DNA of 64,000 nt from Lachnospiraceae bacterium (GCA_021153325.1 JAGKTQ010000001.1:58996-122995); one strand, 5' to 3'. Positions 43,542 through 53,868 are shown, counted from the first letter of the stretch. Notes: generated by a model from the letters alone, not told the origin. A program made the numbers and translations.

Positions 43542-44990
43542 ATGATAGAGGATATTCACATTCAGACAGAAAATAATGAGAAACTTAAAGAAGAATGTGG
43601 TGTCTTCGGAGTCTATGATTTTGACGGACATGACGTTGCTTCTACAATTTACTATGGGCTTTATGCATTACAGCATAGAGGACAGGAAAGTTGTGGTATT
43701 GCTGTAAGTGATACGCAAGGACCAAAAGGAAAGGTTTTAAGTCATAAGGACATGGGACTTTTGAATGAAGCCTTTACACCGGAAATACTGGAAGGCTTAA
43801 AAGGTAACATTGGCGTCGGACATGTTCGTTATTCTACTGCAGGAAGCAGTACGAGAGAAAATGCCCAGCCATTAGTACTGAATTATGTAAAAGGTACTTT
43901 GGGAATGGCACATAACGGAAATTTGATCAATACACCAGAGCTTCGTAATGAACTGGCTTATACAGGAGCGATCTTCCAGACGACTATTGATTCAGAAGTC
44001 ATTGCATATCTTATTGCAAGAGAACGATTGAATTCCAAAACGGTGGAAGAGGCAGTTGGACGCGCTATGGTCAAGATTAAAGGAGCCTATTCTTTGATCG
44101 TGATGTCTCCTAGAAAATTGATCGGTGCGCGTGATCCTTTTGGATTTAAACCACTTTGTATTGGAAAAAGAGACAATGCATATATATTAGCTTCCGAGAC
44201 ATGTGCACTTGATACGATCGGTGCAGAATATGTGCGTGATGTAGAGCCGGGAGAGATTGTGACTATTTCACCGGAAAAAGGTATTGTATCTGACAAGAGC
44301 CATTGCTTAAAGCCGGAAGAACATGCAAGATGTGTGTTTGAATACATTTATTTTGCAAGACCGGACAGCTATATAGATGGAGTAAGTGTGTATAATTCCA
44401 GAATCATGGCAGGAAAGTTCCTTGCCATGGATTCGCCGGTAGATGCAGACCTTGTAGTTGGTGTACCGGAGTCAGGTAATTGCGCTGCTATGGGATATTC
44501 CATGCAGTCAGGTATTCCTTATGGAACTGCTTTTGTAAAAAATGCATATGTAGGACGTACCTTTATCAAACCAAAGCAAAAGACAAGAGAAAGCAGTGTT
44601 CAGGTAAAATTAAATGCACTGAAAGAAGTGGTAAATGGCAAGAGGATCATTATGATTGATGACTCTATCGTGCGTGGAACGACTTCAGATCGTATTGTGC
44701 GTATGCTTCGCGAAGCAGGAGCAAAGGAAGTGCATATGCGTGTCAGTTCACCGCCATTTTTATGGCCATGCTATTTCGGAACCGATGTTCCTGCAAGAGA
44801 TCAGTTGATCGCATATAACCACTCGGTAGAAGAAATATCCAATATTATTGGAACAGACTCTTTAGGTTATTTGCGAATTGAAAGATTAGAAGAAATCGTA
44901 AATGGTCTTGGAATCTGTAAAGGATGCTTTACAGGAAAATACCCAATGGAGCCGCCAACAGAAGATATTCGTGGGGACTTCGAGAAATAA
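43542..44990 (+). CDS. purF: Amidophosphoribosyltransferase
   Basis: A 482-aa enzyme for the first committed step of purine synthesis (PRPP + glutamine). An 18-residue propeptide precedes the N-terminal nucleophile Cys19 (EECGVFGV). The glutaminase domain has LQHRGQESCGIA and GHVRYSTAG. The PRPP motif is IIMIDDSIVRGTTS. Cys residues for a [4Fe-4S] cluster lie in LWPCYFG and GICKGCF, as in the Bacillus-type enzyme. Confidence 0.97.
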   Translation: MIEDIHIQTENNEKLKEECGVFGVYDFDGHDVASTIYYGLYALQHRGQESCGIAVSDTQGPKGKVLSHKDMGLLNEAFTPEILEGLKGNIGVGHVRYSTAGSSTRENAQPLVLNYVKGTLGMAHNGNLINTPELRNELAYTGAIFQTTIDSEVIAYLIARERLNSKTVEEAVGRAMVKIKGAYSLIVMSPRKLIGARDPFGFKPLCIGKRDNAYILASETCALDTIGAEYVRDVEPGEIVTISPEKGIVSDKSHCLKPEEHARCVFEYIYFARPDSYIDGVSVYNSRIMAGKFLAMDSPVDADLVVGVPESGNCAAMGYSMQSGIPYGTAFVKNAYVGRTFIKPKQKTRESSVQVKLNALKEVVNGKRIIMIDDSIVRGTTSDRIVRMLREAGAKEVHMRVSSPPFLWPCYFGTDVPARDQLIAYNHSVEEISNIIGTDSLGYLRIERLEEIVNGLGICKGCFTGKYPMEPPTEDIRGDFEK

Positions 44991-45013
44991 GTTCAAAAAG
45001 GAAAGGAAATTTT

Positions 45014-46447
45014 ATGAGTACAGACAGATATCAAAGCCCGCTCTCTGAACGTTATGCCAGCAAGGAAATGCAGTATATCTTTTCCCCTGACATGAAATTC
45101 AGAACATGGAGAAAACTGTGGATTGCATTAGCAGAAACAGAAAAAGAATTAGGACTTGCGATTACTGACGAACAGATAGAAGAATTGAAGGCACATGCAG
45201 ATGATATTAACTATGATGTGGCGAAAGAAAGAGAAAAACAGGTTCGCCATGATGTTATGAGCCATGTGTATGCTTACGGTGTACAGTGCCCGAAAGCAAA
45301 GGGAATCATCCATTTAGGAGCAACGTCCTGTTATGTAGGCGATAATACAGATATTATCGTTATGACAGAGGCATTAAAGCTTGTGAAAAAGAAACTGGTC
45401 AATGTTATGAAAGAATTGGCTGACTTTGCAGAGAAATATAAGGCACAGCCTACACTTGCATTTACACACTTCCAGCCTGCACAGCCTACAACAGTAGGAA
45501 AGAGAGCTACACTCTGGTTACAGGAGTTTTATTTAGATCTGGAAGATTTGGATCATGTTCTTGACAATATGAAGCTTCTTGGTTCTAAAGGAACAACAGG
45601 AACACAGGCATCCTTCCTTGAGTTATTCGACGGTGATCAGGAGACTATCGATAAGATTGATCCAATGATTGCACAGAAGATGGGCTTTAAAGAATGTTAT
45701 CCGGTATCAGGACAGACTTATTCCCGTAAGGTGGATACAAGAGTGGCAAATGTACTTGCAGGTATTGCGGCAAGTGCACACAAGATGTCTAATGATATTC
45801 GTTTATTACAGCATTTAAAAGAAGTAGAAGAGCCGTTTGAAAAGAGTCAGATTGGTTCCTCTGCTATGGCATATAAGAGAAATCCAATGAGAAGTGAACG
45901 TATTGCATCTCTTTCCAGATATGTGATGATTGATGCATTGAATCCGGCAATCACTTCCGCAACACAGTGGTTTGAGAGAACTTTGGATGACTCTGCAAAT
46001 AAGCGTTTATCAATTCCAGAGGCATTCCTTGCTATTGATGGTATTTTAGATCTTTGCTTAAATGTAGTAGACGGACTTGTGGTATATCCAAAAGTTATTG
46101 AGAAACGCCTGATGAGCGAATTGCCATTCATGGCAACAGAAAATATCATGATGGATGCAGTAAAAGCAGGTGGCGACAGACAGGAGCTTCACGAGAAGAT
46201 TCGTACACTTTCTATGGAAGCAGGAAAGAATGTAAAAGTAGAAGGAAAAGAGAACAATCTGTTAGAGCTTATTGCAGCAGACCCAGCATTCAATATGACA
46301 TTGGAAGACTTACAGAAAACAATGGAGCCTTCCCGTTATGTAGGACGTTCCAAAGAGCAGGTTGAAGCATTCCTCAAAAATGTGATCAATCCGGTATTGG
46401 AAGAAAATAAAGAATTGCTTGGCGTGAAAGCAGAAATTAACGTATAG
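45014..46447 (+). CDS. purB: Adenylosuccinate lyase
   Basis: A 477-aa fumarase/aspartase superfamily enzyme acting twice in purine synthesis (SAICAR to AICAR, adenylosuccinate to AMP). The family signature SSAMAYKRNPMRSERI is near residue 283. HLGATSCYVGDNTDI and LAFTHFQPAQPTTVGKR carry other active-site parts. The ATG at 45014 follows AAAGGAAAGGAAA; an upstream start would overlap purF. Last gene of purCFB and followed by a terminator. Confidence 0.97.
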   Translation: MSTDRYQSPLSERYASKEMQYIFSPDMKFRTWRKLWIALAETEKELGLAITDEQIEELKAHADDINYDVAKEREKQVRHDVMSHVYAYGVQCPKAKGIIHLGATSCYVGDNTDIIVMTEALKLVKKKLVNVMKELADFAEKYKAQPTLAFTHFQPAQPTTVGKRATLWLQEFYLDLEDLDHVLDNMKLLGSKGTTGTQASFLELFDGDQETIDKIDPMIAQKMGFKECYPVSGQTYSRKVDTRVANVLAGIAASAHKMSNDIRLLQHLKEVEEPFEKSQIGSSAMAYKRNPMRSERIASLSRYVMIDALNPAITSATQWFERTLDDSANKRLSIPEAFLAIDGILDLCLNVVDGLVVYPKVIEKRLMSELPFMATENIMMDAVKAGGDRQELHEKIRTLSMEAGKNVKVEGKENNLLELIAADPAFNMTLEDLQKTMEPSRYVGRSKEQVEAFLKNVINPVLEENKELLGVKAEINV

Positions 46448-46460
46448 AACATATACAAAG

Positions 46461-46500
46461 AAGGAGTGATGCATGAACATCACTCCTTTTGTTTTTTTTC
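46461..46500. terminator. Terminator after purB
   Basis: AAGGAGTGATG (46461-46471) pairs with CATCACTCCTT around CATGAA, followed by TTGTTTTTTTT. It may also serve the convergent gene at 46502. Confidence 0.85.
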
Positions 46501-46501
46501 T

Positions 46502-47542
46502 TTATTTTGTATTTTCTAATGCTGCATTTCGTGCGGCTTCAAAAGTTTCTATATCTACTGCTCCAAAGGTACTTGTTTTATAAATAGGTACATCAGAACC
46601 ATATCCCATAAAATAAACATATTGGGATGTAATGTTTATGTTGGTATAATTGCCTTCCGCAACAATTTCCAACCCGCTTCCATCAATGTTCATACGCTTT
46701 AATGCAGGTGAGATAGAAGAGTTTGCCTGATAGTAGATCACGCTGTCATAAACATTGAACGTATCTACTCTGTCTTCCGTAAGTGTAGTAGTAGACCCAT
46801 CTGTTAAGGAATAGCGGCTTAATTTATAATTGTCTGCTACATCCATATAATATACAAAATCACCGGAAACGACCGGATTATACATATTGCCTTCCCAAAG
46901 TGTTGTAGAAGTATCAGTCGTTGTATCCAAAGTATATAAATAATGGTCATCACCAGTACCATTATAGTAAATGATTCCATTTTGGCAGGAAGCAGGGTTG
47001 ATCCAATCATCACTTAAGGTCTGTGCATGCTTTTTGTCCAGACCAATTTTACGAAGTGTCAGTGCAGTATCTGTATCATAGTGGGCATAGTATACGTAAT
47101 CTTCTATAAGCAATACTGTGCCGGATGGGTCATCGTCAAGACAGAACGCATTTTTTCCATTTAGTCTGGAACGATAAACACCGTTCATGGAGCCGATAAA
47201 TTCCCAACTGTCGCCACTGGAACTGTTGCCTTTTTGGTAGTAGACCAAATATTTTCCTCCGGCATTAATGTATTCTACTTTAGAATTGTTTAGCTTCTTA
47301 ATGTCTGTTTCATCTGGATTCATGCTATAAAGAGCACCGTCGTCATAAGCATTTGAAAAGTACACTTTTCCATCATATTCACAATATAATCCGCGGTTAT
47401 TCAAATTACCGCCGGTGTTACCGATCGTGCCATCAGGTACCGGAGCGGTCCTTCCACTCAAAAATGAAGCAACGGTTATTAGAAGTACCAGTATGACGGC
47501 AACGGAAATATAAAGTGGTGTTTTGCTTTTTTTCTTTTGCAT
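46502..47542 (-). CDS. Membrane-anchored beta-propeller-like protein (DUF5050-like)
   Basis: A 346-aa protein with a Lys-rich N-terminus and one TM helix (residues 8-28, TPLYISVAVILVLLITVASFL), so most of it should be outside the cell. The rest is repeats built around YY/YF turns (GLYCEYDGKVYFSNAYDDGALYSM; DYVYYAHYDTDTALTLRKI; GDFVYYMDVADNYKLSRYSL), the pattern of DUF5050 propeller proteins. No catalytic residues are seen. It is divergent from pheA, with overlapping promoters. Confidence 0.75.
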   Translation of the reverse strand: MQKKKSKTPLYISVAVILVLLITVASFLSGRTAPVPDGTIGNTGGNLNNRGLYCEYDGKVYFSNAYDDGALYSMNPDETDIKKLNNSKVEYINAGGKYLVYYQKGNSSSGDSWEFIGSMNGVYRSRLNGKNAFCLDDDPSGTVLLIEDYVYYAHYDTDTALTLRKIGLDKKHAQTLSDDWINPASCQNGIIYYNGTGDDHYLYTLDTTTDTSTTLWEGNMYNPVVSGDFVYYMDVADNYKLSRYSLTDGSTTTLTEDRVDTFNVYDSVIYYQANSSISPALKRMNIDGSGLEIVAEGNYTNINITSQYVYFMGYGSDVPIYKTSTFGAVDIETFEAARNAALENTK

Positions 47543-47622
47543 AATATTCTCCCGTATATTTGTGTAGGCAGTTTGCTTTGAATGTTGTAAATCTGCCAGT
47601 TTCTGACTGTTTTCTATAGAAG

Positions 47623-47651
47623 ATTATACCCTTTATTTTACTTGCTATCAA
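47623..47651 (-). promoter_or_regulatory. Promoter of the DUF5050-like gene
   Basis: On the - strand, TTGATA (47651-47646), 17-nt spacer, TATAAT (47628-47623). Its -35 box overlaps that of the divergent pheA promoter. Confidence 0.7.
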
Positions 47652-47670
47652 GTAGGATTTAAGATATGAT
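47642..47670 (+). promoter_or_regulatory. Promoter of the pheA operon
   Basis: TTGCTA (47642-47647), 17-nt spacer, TATGAT (47665-47670). Confidence 0.65.
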
Positions 47671-47742
47671 AAAGGAAGGTAAAACAGTGCAAAGAGTAGT
47701 GTGGCACAGAGTTTTACAGAAAGACGCAGGAGGAAAACATGC

Positions 47743-48870
47743 ATGGATTTATTAGAGTTACGCAAGCAGATTGATGCAATAGATAAAAATATTGTCAGTT
47801 TGTATGAAGAAAGAATGGAAATTTCAAAGCAGGTTGCTGAATATAAAATAGAAACCGGAAAAAAGGTATTTGATAAGGAAAGAGAAGAACAAAAAATTGC
47901 AGCAGTGAAAGCAATGACTCATAACGATTTCAACAGCCATGGAGTAGAGGAATTGTTTGAGCAGATCATGTCTATGAGCCGCAAGCTGCAATATCAGATG
48001 TTGACAGAGCGGGGGAGTCTTGGAAGACTTCCTTTTATAGGAGTAGATAAGCTGGAAACAAAGAAAGCAAGAGTGGTATTCCCAGGAGCAGAAGGTGCTT
48101 ATACACAGGCTGCCATGCAGGAATTTTTTGGGGAAGAGATCAACAGTTTTCATGTGGAGACATTTCGTGATGCCATGGTTGCTATTGATGAAGGAAGTGC
48201 AGATTTTGCAGTACTTCCAATAGAAAATTCTACAGCAGGAATTGTAAATGAGATTTATGATATGCTTGTAGAATTTGAAAATTATATTGTCGGTGAACAG
48301 ATCATTCAAATAGAGCACTGTTTGATGGCATTGCCGGGAACAAAGATGGAGGACATTAAGACGGTTTACTCGCACCCGCAGTCTTTGATGCAGAGTGCAG
48401 GATATCTTAGAGAACATTCAAATTGGCAGCAGATCAGTATGAAGAACAATGCCTTTGCAGCGATAAAAGTTGCGGAAGGAAACGATAGAACGCAGGCAGC
48501 AATCGCCTCCGAATATGCAGCACAGACGTATGGTCTGGAGGTGTTAGAAAAGGGAGTAAATGATCTGAAAAATAATTCTACCCGTTTTATTGTAGTAACA
48601 AATCAAAAAATATTTAAAAAGGATGCAAATAAGATCAGTATTTGTTTTGAGATAGATAATGAAAGCGGTGCCTTGTATCAGATGCTTTCCCATTTTATTT
48701 ATAACAATTTGAATATGAATAAGATCGAGAGTCGTCCATTAGAAGGAAGAACATGGGAATATCGTTTCTTCATTGATTTCGATGGGAATTTGGCAGATAG
48801 TGCAGTAAAAAATGCACTGCGCGGACTTCGTGATGAAGCAAGGAACATGAAAATTTTAGGAAACTATTAG
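47743..48870 (+). CDS. pheA: Chorismate mutase / prephenate dehydratase
   Basis: A 375-aa P-protein of phenylalanine synthesis. The AroQ chorismate mutase domain (1-90) is LRKQIDAIDKNIVSLYEERMEISKQVAEYK. The dehydratase domain (about 105-285) shows VVFPGAEGAYTQAAM, PIENSTAGIVNEIYD, YSHPQSLMQ and NNSTRFIVV with the catalytic Thr. A C-terminal ACT domain follows (ISICFEIDNESGALYQML; ESRPLEGRTWEYRFFID) for Phe feedback. The ATG at 47743 follows AGGAGG; an in-frame start at 47701 lacks a site. Confidence 0.95.
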   Translation: MDLLELRKQIDAIDKNIVSLYEERMEISKQVAEYKIETGKKVFDKEREEQKIAAVKAMTHNDFNSHGVEELFEQIMSMSRKLQYQMLTERGSLGRLPFIGVDKLETKKARVVFPGAEGAYTQAAMQEFFGEEINSFHVETFRDAMVAIDEGSADFAVLPIENSTAGIVNEIYDMLVEFENYIVGEQIIQIEHCLMALPGTKMEDIKTVYSHPQSLMQSAGYLREHSNWQQISMKNNAFAAIKVAEGNDRTQAAIASEYAAQTYGLEVLEKGVNDLKNNSTRFIVVTNQKIFKKDANKISICFEIDNESGALYQMLSHFIYNNLNMNKIESRPLEGRTWEYRFFIDFDGNLADSAVKNALRGLRDEARNMKILGNY

Positions 48871-48888
48871 AGAAAAAGAGGCAGAAAA

Positions 48889-50178
48889 ATGAGAGCACGG
48901 GAATTGATCGTATATAAAGAATTTGAGGACGGACAGCTGTTAGAAGATATGGAATGGCTGATGGAAAACTATGCAGATGAATATTACAATAAAGAGGATA
49001 AAGCAGCTCTTTTTTATGATTGTATTCATGAGCTTTTAGACATGGCAGGACACCATGGTTTTTATGGAAATCTGTGGCATTGCTATTTGACGAACCTTTT
49101 AGTAAATAATGAAAACAGCTATAGTATGGCATGTGAAGTAAAAGGTGAGGTTGCTGGAACGATCAATAAAGCGGTTCTTCATGATATAGCTATTTTTAAA
49201 GAATTTTTTGATTTTGATTTCCGACCGGTCTGTGAGGAGCTTTCAGTAGATACGTTTGAATTTGTAGAAAATTACGAGAGCAGTTCTGAAAAAAGTAAGG
49301 TATATAATGCAAGAATACGTGACCGAATCTGTGAGCTGGCTGTAAAATTTACAGAAGACTCTACACCGGAAGAAATGAAAAAATCTTTGACCGAATTTTA
49401 TAAAGAATATGGTGTAGGAAAGTTTGGTTTACATAAATCATTTAGAATCGAACATACAGAAGATGGTGCAAGAATCGTACCAATCAAAAATATTGCACAT
49501 GTACATTTGGATGATATTATCGGATATGAGATTCCAAAACAAAAGCTTGTCGAAAATACAGAGGCTTTTGTTCAGGGAAGAAAGGCAAATAACTGTCTTT
49601 TGTTCGGTGATGCAGGAACCGGTAAATCTTCCAGTATCAAAGCAATCGCCAACGAATATTATAGTCAGGGACTTCGCATTATTGAAGTGTATAAACATCA
49701 GTTCCAGGATTTGAATGATGTCATCAGTCAGATAAAAAACCGAAATTACAAATTTATTATTTATATGGATGATCTTAGTTTTGAAGATTTTGAGATTGAG
49801 TACAAATATTTGAAAGCAGTCATTGAAGGCGGATTGGAGAAAAAGCCAGACAATGTACTGATTTATGCTACTTCAAACAGAAGACATCTTGTAAGAGAAA
49901 AATTTAGTGATAAAGAGGATAGAAGGGACGATCTGCATTCCAGCGACACCGTGCAGGAAAAATTGTCTCTTGTATATCGCTTTGGTGTGTCTATTTTCTT
50001 CTGTGCACCGAGCAAAAAAGAATTTCAGCAGATCGTATGCAGTCTTGCAAAGCGAAATCATATTGATATGCCGGAAGAAGAATTGCTTTTGGAAGCAAAC
50101 AAATGGGAACTTTCTCATGGCGGTCTATCCGGAAGAACAGCACAGCAGTTTATTGATCACTTATTGGGTAAAGGTTGA
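48889..50178 (+). CDS. DUF815-family AAA ATPase
   Basis: A 429-aa protein. The N-terminal half is helical. The AAA domain runs from about 205, with Walker A LLFGDAGTGKSSSIK, Walker B KFIIYMDDLSFED, VLIYATSNRRHLVRE (sensor 1) and LSLVYRFGVSIFF. Closest to DUF815 (PF05673), an uncharacterised AAA group. It lies 18 nt after pheA and 14 nt before ppx in one operon-like run. The link to polyphosphate metabolism is only positional. Confidence 0.85.
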   Translation: MRARELIVYKEFEDGQLLEDMEWLMENYADEYYNKEDKAALFYDCIHELLDMAGHHGFYGNLWHCYLTNLLVNNENSYSMACEVKGEVAGTINKAVLHDIAIFKEFFDFDFRPVCEELSVDTFEFVENYESSSEKSKVYNARIRDRICELAVKFTEDSTPEEMKKSLTEFYKEYGVGKFGLHKSFRIEHTEDGARIVPIKNIAHVHLDDIIGYEIPKQKLVENTEAFVQGRKANNCLLFGDAGTGKSSSIKAIANEYYSQGLRIIEVYKHQFQDLNDVISQIKNRNYKFIIYMDDLSFEDFEIEYKYLKAVIEGGLEKKPDNVLIYATSNRRHLVREKFSDKEDRRDDLHSSDTVQEKLSLVYRFGVSIFFCAPSKKEFQQIVCSLAKRNHIDMPEEELLLEANKWELSHGGLSGRTAQQFIDHLLGKG

Positions 50179-50192
50179 AAAGAGGGATAAAT

Positions 50193-51710
50193 ATGGCGGT
50201 AAGAACATTTGCGGCTATTGATGTAGGCTCCTATGAGCTGAGCATGAAGATTTTTGAAGCTTCGCCGAAAAACGGAATGCGGGAAGTAGATCATATCCGT
50301 TATCGGCTGGATTTAGGAACGGATACTTATGCGACGGGGAAAATTGGTTACGAAAAAATGGAAGAACTGTGCAGAGTGCTGCGCGAATTTTCTGAGATCA
50401 TGAAAGCCTATAAAGTAGAAGATTACAAGGCGTATGCTACCAGTGCAATAAGAGAAACAAGCAACAGCAGAATTGTTTTGGATCAGATTCGATTAAAAAC
50501 AGGAATTGAAATTGCTATTTTAAGCAATTCAGAGCAGCGTTTTTTGGATTATAAATCTGTAGCATCAAAAAGAGAAGAATTTAAACATATTTTAGAAAAT
50601 GGTACAGCCATCGTAGATATTGGCGGAGGAAGTATTCAGCTTTCTTTATTTGTGAAAGATACGCTTGCAGCAACACAAAACTTACGTCTTGGTGTATTAA
50701 GACTTCAGGAGCGTATGAATCATTTGGATGTAAAGCCGGCACAGTACGAAGAACTGGTGGATGAATTTATTAGCGCACAGCTTGCAGTTTTTAAAAAGTT
50801 ATATTTGAAGGATAGAGAAATTCAAAATATTATCATTGTGGATGACTATCTTTCTCCACTTGTGAAAAAGCATCGTATAGGTGTTACAAAGGAAGGCTAT
50901 GTAACGGTAGATGCTTATGAAAAATTTACAGAGATGTTGCATAAAAAAGCTTCCTTTGATGTGGCAAAGGACTTGGATATTCCGGAAGAAAATATTCCAC
51001 TTCTATACATTTCTTCTGTTTTGGTGAGAAGGATCATCCATCTGATGGATGCAAAATTATTGTGGCTGCCGGGTGTGACTCTTTGTGATGGTATTGCATA
51101 TGAGTATGCAGAGAAAAATAAGATTATGGTCATAGATCATGATTTTGAGCAGGATATTGTAGCTTGTGCACAAAATATAAGTAAACGTTATATGGGAAGC
51201 AGAAAGCGCAGTGAGACACTGGAAAAAATCACACTTACTATCTTTGACAGTATGAAAAAAGTGCATGGACTCGGTAAAAGAGAGAGGCTGTTACTTCGAA
51301 TTGCAGCCATTTTGCATGATTGTGGAAAATTTATCAGTATGATGAATTTGGCAGAGTGTTCTTATAATATAATTATGTCAACTGAAATTATCGGACTTTC
51401 TCATATGGAAAGAGAAATTGTTGCCAATGTAGTAAAATATAATCATGCGGATTTTGATTATTCGGAAAGCATTGATTATTTGACTATTGCAAAGCTGACT
51501 GCAATTTTGAGAGTAGCAAATGGGCTGGATCGCAGTCATAAACAGAAATTTCAGGATGTTAAGACGGTATTGAAGGATGGGAATCTGATCATTACAGTAG
51601 ATACCAATGAAGATATTACACTGGAAAAAGGAATGTTTAAAGAAAAAGCAGCTTTTTTTGAAGAAGTGTTCAGTGTATGTCCGGTTATCAAGCAAAAAAA
51701 GACATTTTAA
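50193..51710 (+). CDS. ppx: Exopolyphosphatase / Ppx-GppA phosphatase
   Basis: A 505-aa sugar-kinase/actin-fold phosphatase with a C-terminal HD domain. The ATP-like loops are AIDVGSYELSMKIFE and AIVDIGGGSIQLSLF, with YATSAIRETSN between them. The HD part includes ILHDCGKFISMMN and VKYNHADF. It should degrade polyphosphate or (p)ppGpp. It is immediately upstream of ppk, which makes polyphosphate, so opposite enzymes share a transcript. The ATG at 50193 follows AGAGGG; a TTG at 50175 is less likely. Confidence 0.92.
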   Translation: MAVRTFAAIDVGSYELSMKIFEASPKNGMREVDHIRYRLDLGTDTYATGKIGYEKMEELCRVLREFSEIMKAYKVEDYKAYATSAIRETSNSRIVLDQIRLKTGIEIAILSNSEQRFLDYKSVASKREEFKHILENGTAIVDIGGGSIQLSLFVKDTLAATQNLRLGVLRLQERMNHLDVKPAQYEELVDEFISAQLAVFKKLYLKDREIQNIIIVDDYLSPLVKKHRIGVTKEGYVTVDAYEKFTEMLHKKASFDVAKDLDIPEENIPLLYISSVLVRRIIHLMDAKLLWLPGVTLCDGIAYEYAEKNKIMVIDHDFEQDIVACAQNISKRYMGSRKRSETLEKITLTIFDSMKKVHGLGKRERLLLRIAAILHDCGKFISMMNLAECSYNIIMSTEIIGLSHMEREIVANVVKYNHADFDYSESIDYLTIAKLTAILRVANGLDRSHKQKFQDVKTVLKDGNLIITVDTNEDITLEKGMFKEKAAFFEEVFSVCPVIKQKKTF

Positions 51711-51744
51711 CAGATGACAAAAGGAAATAAAATGGAGGTGGCGT

Positions 51745-53868
51745 ATGGCGGATAATTTTAAAAATCCGGAATATTACACAAACCGGGAAATGAGCTGGGT
51801 CTTATTTGACAATCGTGTACTCAGTGAAGCAAAAGATAAAAAGATACCGCTTTTTGAGAGGTTGAAGTTCTTAAGTATTACTTCATCAAATTTGGATGAA
51901 TTTTTTATGGTTCGTGTAGCGTCTTTAAAAGATATGGTGAATGCAGGCTATACGAAAAAAGATATTTCAGGAAAAACGCCGATAGAGCAGCTTGCTATGC
52001 TGGATGAGGCAACGCATGAGCTTGTAAAGAGCCAGTATTCTACTTACAAGAAATCTTTGCTGCCACAGCTTTTGCAAAACGGATTACGGGTCATAGAGCA
52101 TCACGAACAGTTAAGTGAGGATGAACAAAAATTTGTAGACCGTTATTTTATGGATAATGTTTATCCGGTATTAACGCCGATGGCAGTGGATTCATCCAGA
52201 CCCTTCCCTTTGATCCGAAACAAATCCTTGAATATCGGGGCGTTAGTAAGCAAAAAGAGTGGAGACAAGACATTTGAGTTTGCTACCGTACAAGTACCAA
52301 GTGTGCTGCCAAGGATCATTCCGATTCCTTCAGAAAAAGAAGGAGAAAAAGCAGTGATCCTTCTGGAAGAGATCATCGAACGGAATATCGATAAACTGTT
52401 TTTGAATTATGATATTATATGTGCACATCCTTTCCGCATTATGCGTAATGCAGATCTGACTATCGAAGAGGATGAAGCAGAAGACTTATTAAAAGAAATC
52501 GAGCGTCAGTTAAAGAAAAGACAGTGGGGAGAAGTTATCCGTCTTGAAGTAGAGGATGGGATTGATAAGAAGCTTTTAAAGATATTGAAAAGTGAGCTCA
52601 TGATCAACGAAGAGGGAATCTATCGGATTGATGGACCGCTTGATTTGACTTTCCTTATGAAGATGTACGGAATGGAAGGATTTGATCATTTAAAGACTCC
52701 GAAATATACCCCTCAGCCAGTACCAGAGCTTCCGGCAGGCGAGGATATTTTTGCACAGATCAGAAAAGGGGATATTTTGTTGCATCACCCCTATCAGACT
52801 TTCACACCGGTAGTAGATTTTATCAGACAGGCGGCAAAGGATAAGGATGTACTTGCCATTAAGCAGACCCTTTATCGTGTCAGTGGTAATTCCCCCATCA
52901 TTGCAGCGCTTGCACAGGCGGCAGAGAACGGCAAGCAGGTTACGGTTTTAGTGGAATTGAAGGCAAGATTTGATGAGGAAAATAACATTGTTTGGGCAAG
53001 AAAACTGGAGAAAGCAGGCTGTCATGTTATTTATGGATTGGTAGGCTTGAAGACACATAGTAAGATTACTTTGATCGTACGAAAAGAAGAGGACGGTATT
53101 CGCCGTTATGTACATCTTGGTACGGGAAATTATAATGATGCTACCGCAAAATTGTATACCGATGTGGGAATGCTTACCTGTTCCGAAGCAATTGGCGAAG
53201 ATGCCACAGCCGTATTTAATATGCTGTCCGGTTATTCAGAACCCCTTACGTGGAATAAGTTGGCAGTAGCGCCGCTCTGGTTGAAAAAGAAATTTATCTA
53301 TCTGATAGAACGGGAAGAAAAGTATGCATTGGAAGGAAAAGGCGGACATATTATTGCAAAAATGAATTCTCTTTGCGATCGAGATGTGATAGCCGCGCTA
53401 TACAAAGCAAGTGCAGCAGGGGTAAAAATTGAACTGATCGTCAGAGGTATCTGTTGCTTGAAAGTCGGTATTCCAGGAATCAGTGAAAATATTAGTGTTC
53501 GTTCTATTGTTGGTAACTTTTTGGAGCACAGTCGTATTTTCTATTTTGAAAATGCGGGAAAAAGCGAAATTTACTGTGGCAGTGCAGACTGGATGCCTAG
53601 AAATCTGGAACGCCGTGTAGAAATTTTATTTCCGGTAGAAAATGAAGGTTTAAAAGAGAAACTGATGCACATACTGGAAGGGCAGCTTAAGGATACGGAA
53701 AAGGCACATCTTTTAAATGCGGAAGGAGTCTATGAGAAAGTAGACCGAAGAGGAAAGGTTCTTTACAATTCACAGGATACATTTTGTGAGGAAGCAATCT
53801 TAGCTGCGAAAGAAAAGAAAGAGAACGAAAATCATCGAATATTTGTACCGGAGACACATCATGAATAA
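51745..53868 (+). CDS. ppk: Polyphosphate kinase 1
   Basis: A 707-aa PPK1 that polymerises the gamma-phosphate of ATP. An N-terminal domain starts NREMSWVLFDNRVLSEA with SSNLDEFFMVRVASLK. The catalytic core has the autophosphorylated His in GLKTHSKITLIVRK, with RYVHLGTGNYND and the second conserved His in FLEHSRIFYFEN, then GSADWMPRNLERRVEILFPV. Full length. AAATGGAGGTGG precedes the ATG. The maf gene overlaps its end by 8 nt. Confidence 0.97.
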   Translation: MADNFKNPEYYTNREMSWVLFDNRVLSEAKDKKIPLFERLKFLSITSSNLDEFFMVRVASLKDMVNAGYTKKDISGKTPIEQLAMLDEATHELVKSQYSTYKKSLLPQLLQNGLRVIEHHEQLSEDEQKFVDRYFMDNVYPVLTPMAVDSSRPFPLIRNKSLNIGALVSKKSGDKTFEFATVQVPSVLPRIIPIPSEKEGEKAVILLEEIIERNIDKLFLNYDIICAHPFRIMRNADLTIEEDEAEDLLKEIERQLKKRQWGEVIRLEVEDGIDKKLLKILKSELMINEEGIYRIDGPLDLTFLMKMYGMEGFDHLKTPKYTPQPVPELPAGEDIFAQIRKGDILLHHPYQTFTPVVDFIRQAAKDKDVLAIKQTLYRVSGNSPIIAALAQAAENGKQVTVLVELKARFDEENNIVWARKLEKAGCHVIYGLVGLKTHSKITLIVRKEEDGIRRYVHLGTGNYNDATAKLYTDVGMLTCSEAIGEDATAVFNMLSGYSEPLTWNKLAVAPLWLKKKFIYLIEREEKYALEGKGGHIIAKMNSLCDRDVIAALYKASAAGVKIELIVRGICCLKVGIPGISENISVRSIVGNFLEHSRIFYFENAGKSEIYCGSADWMPRNLERRVEILFPVENEGLKEKLMHILEGQLKDTEKAHLLNAEGVYEKVDRRGKVLYNSQDTFCEEAILAAKEKKENENHRIFVPETHHE

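Noticed and set aside
47824..48417. A 197-codon - strand frame inside pheA
   Set aside because: It is a shadow of pheA, which shows complete chorismate mutase and dehydratase motifs.
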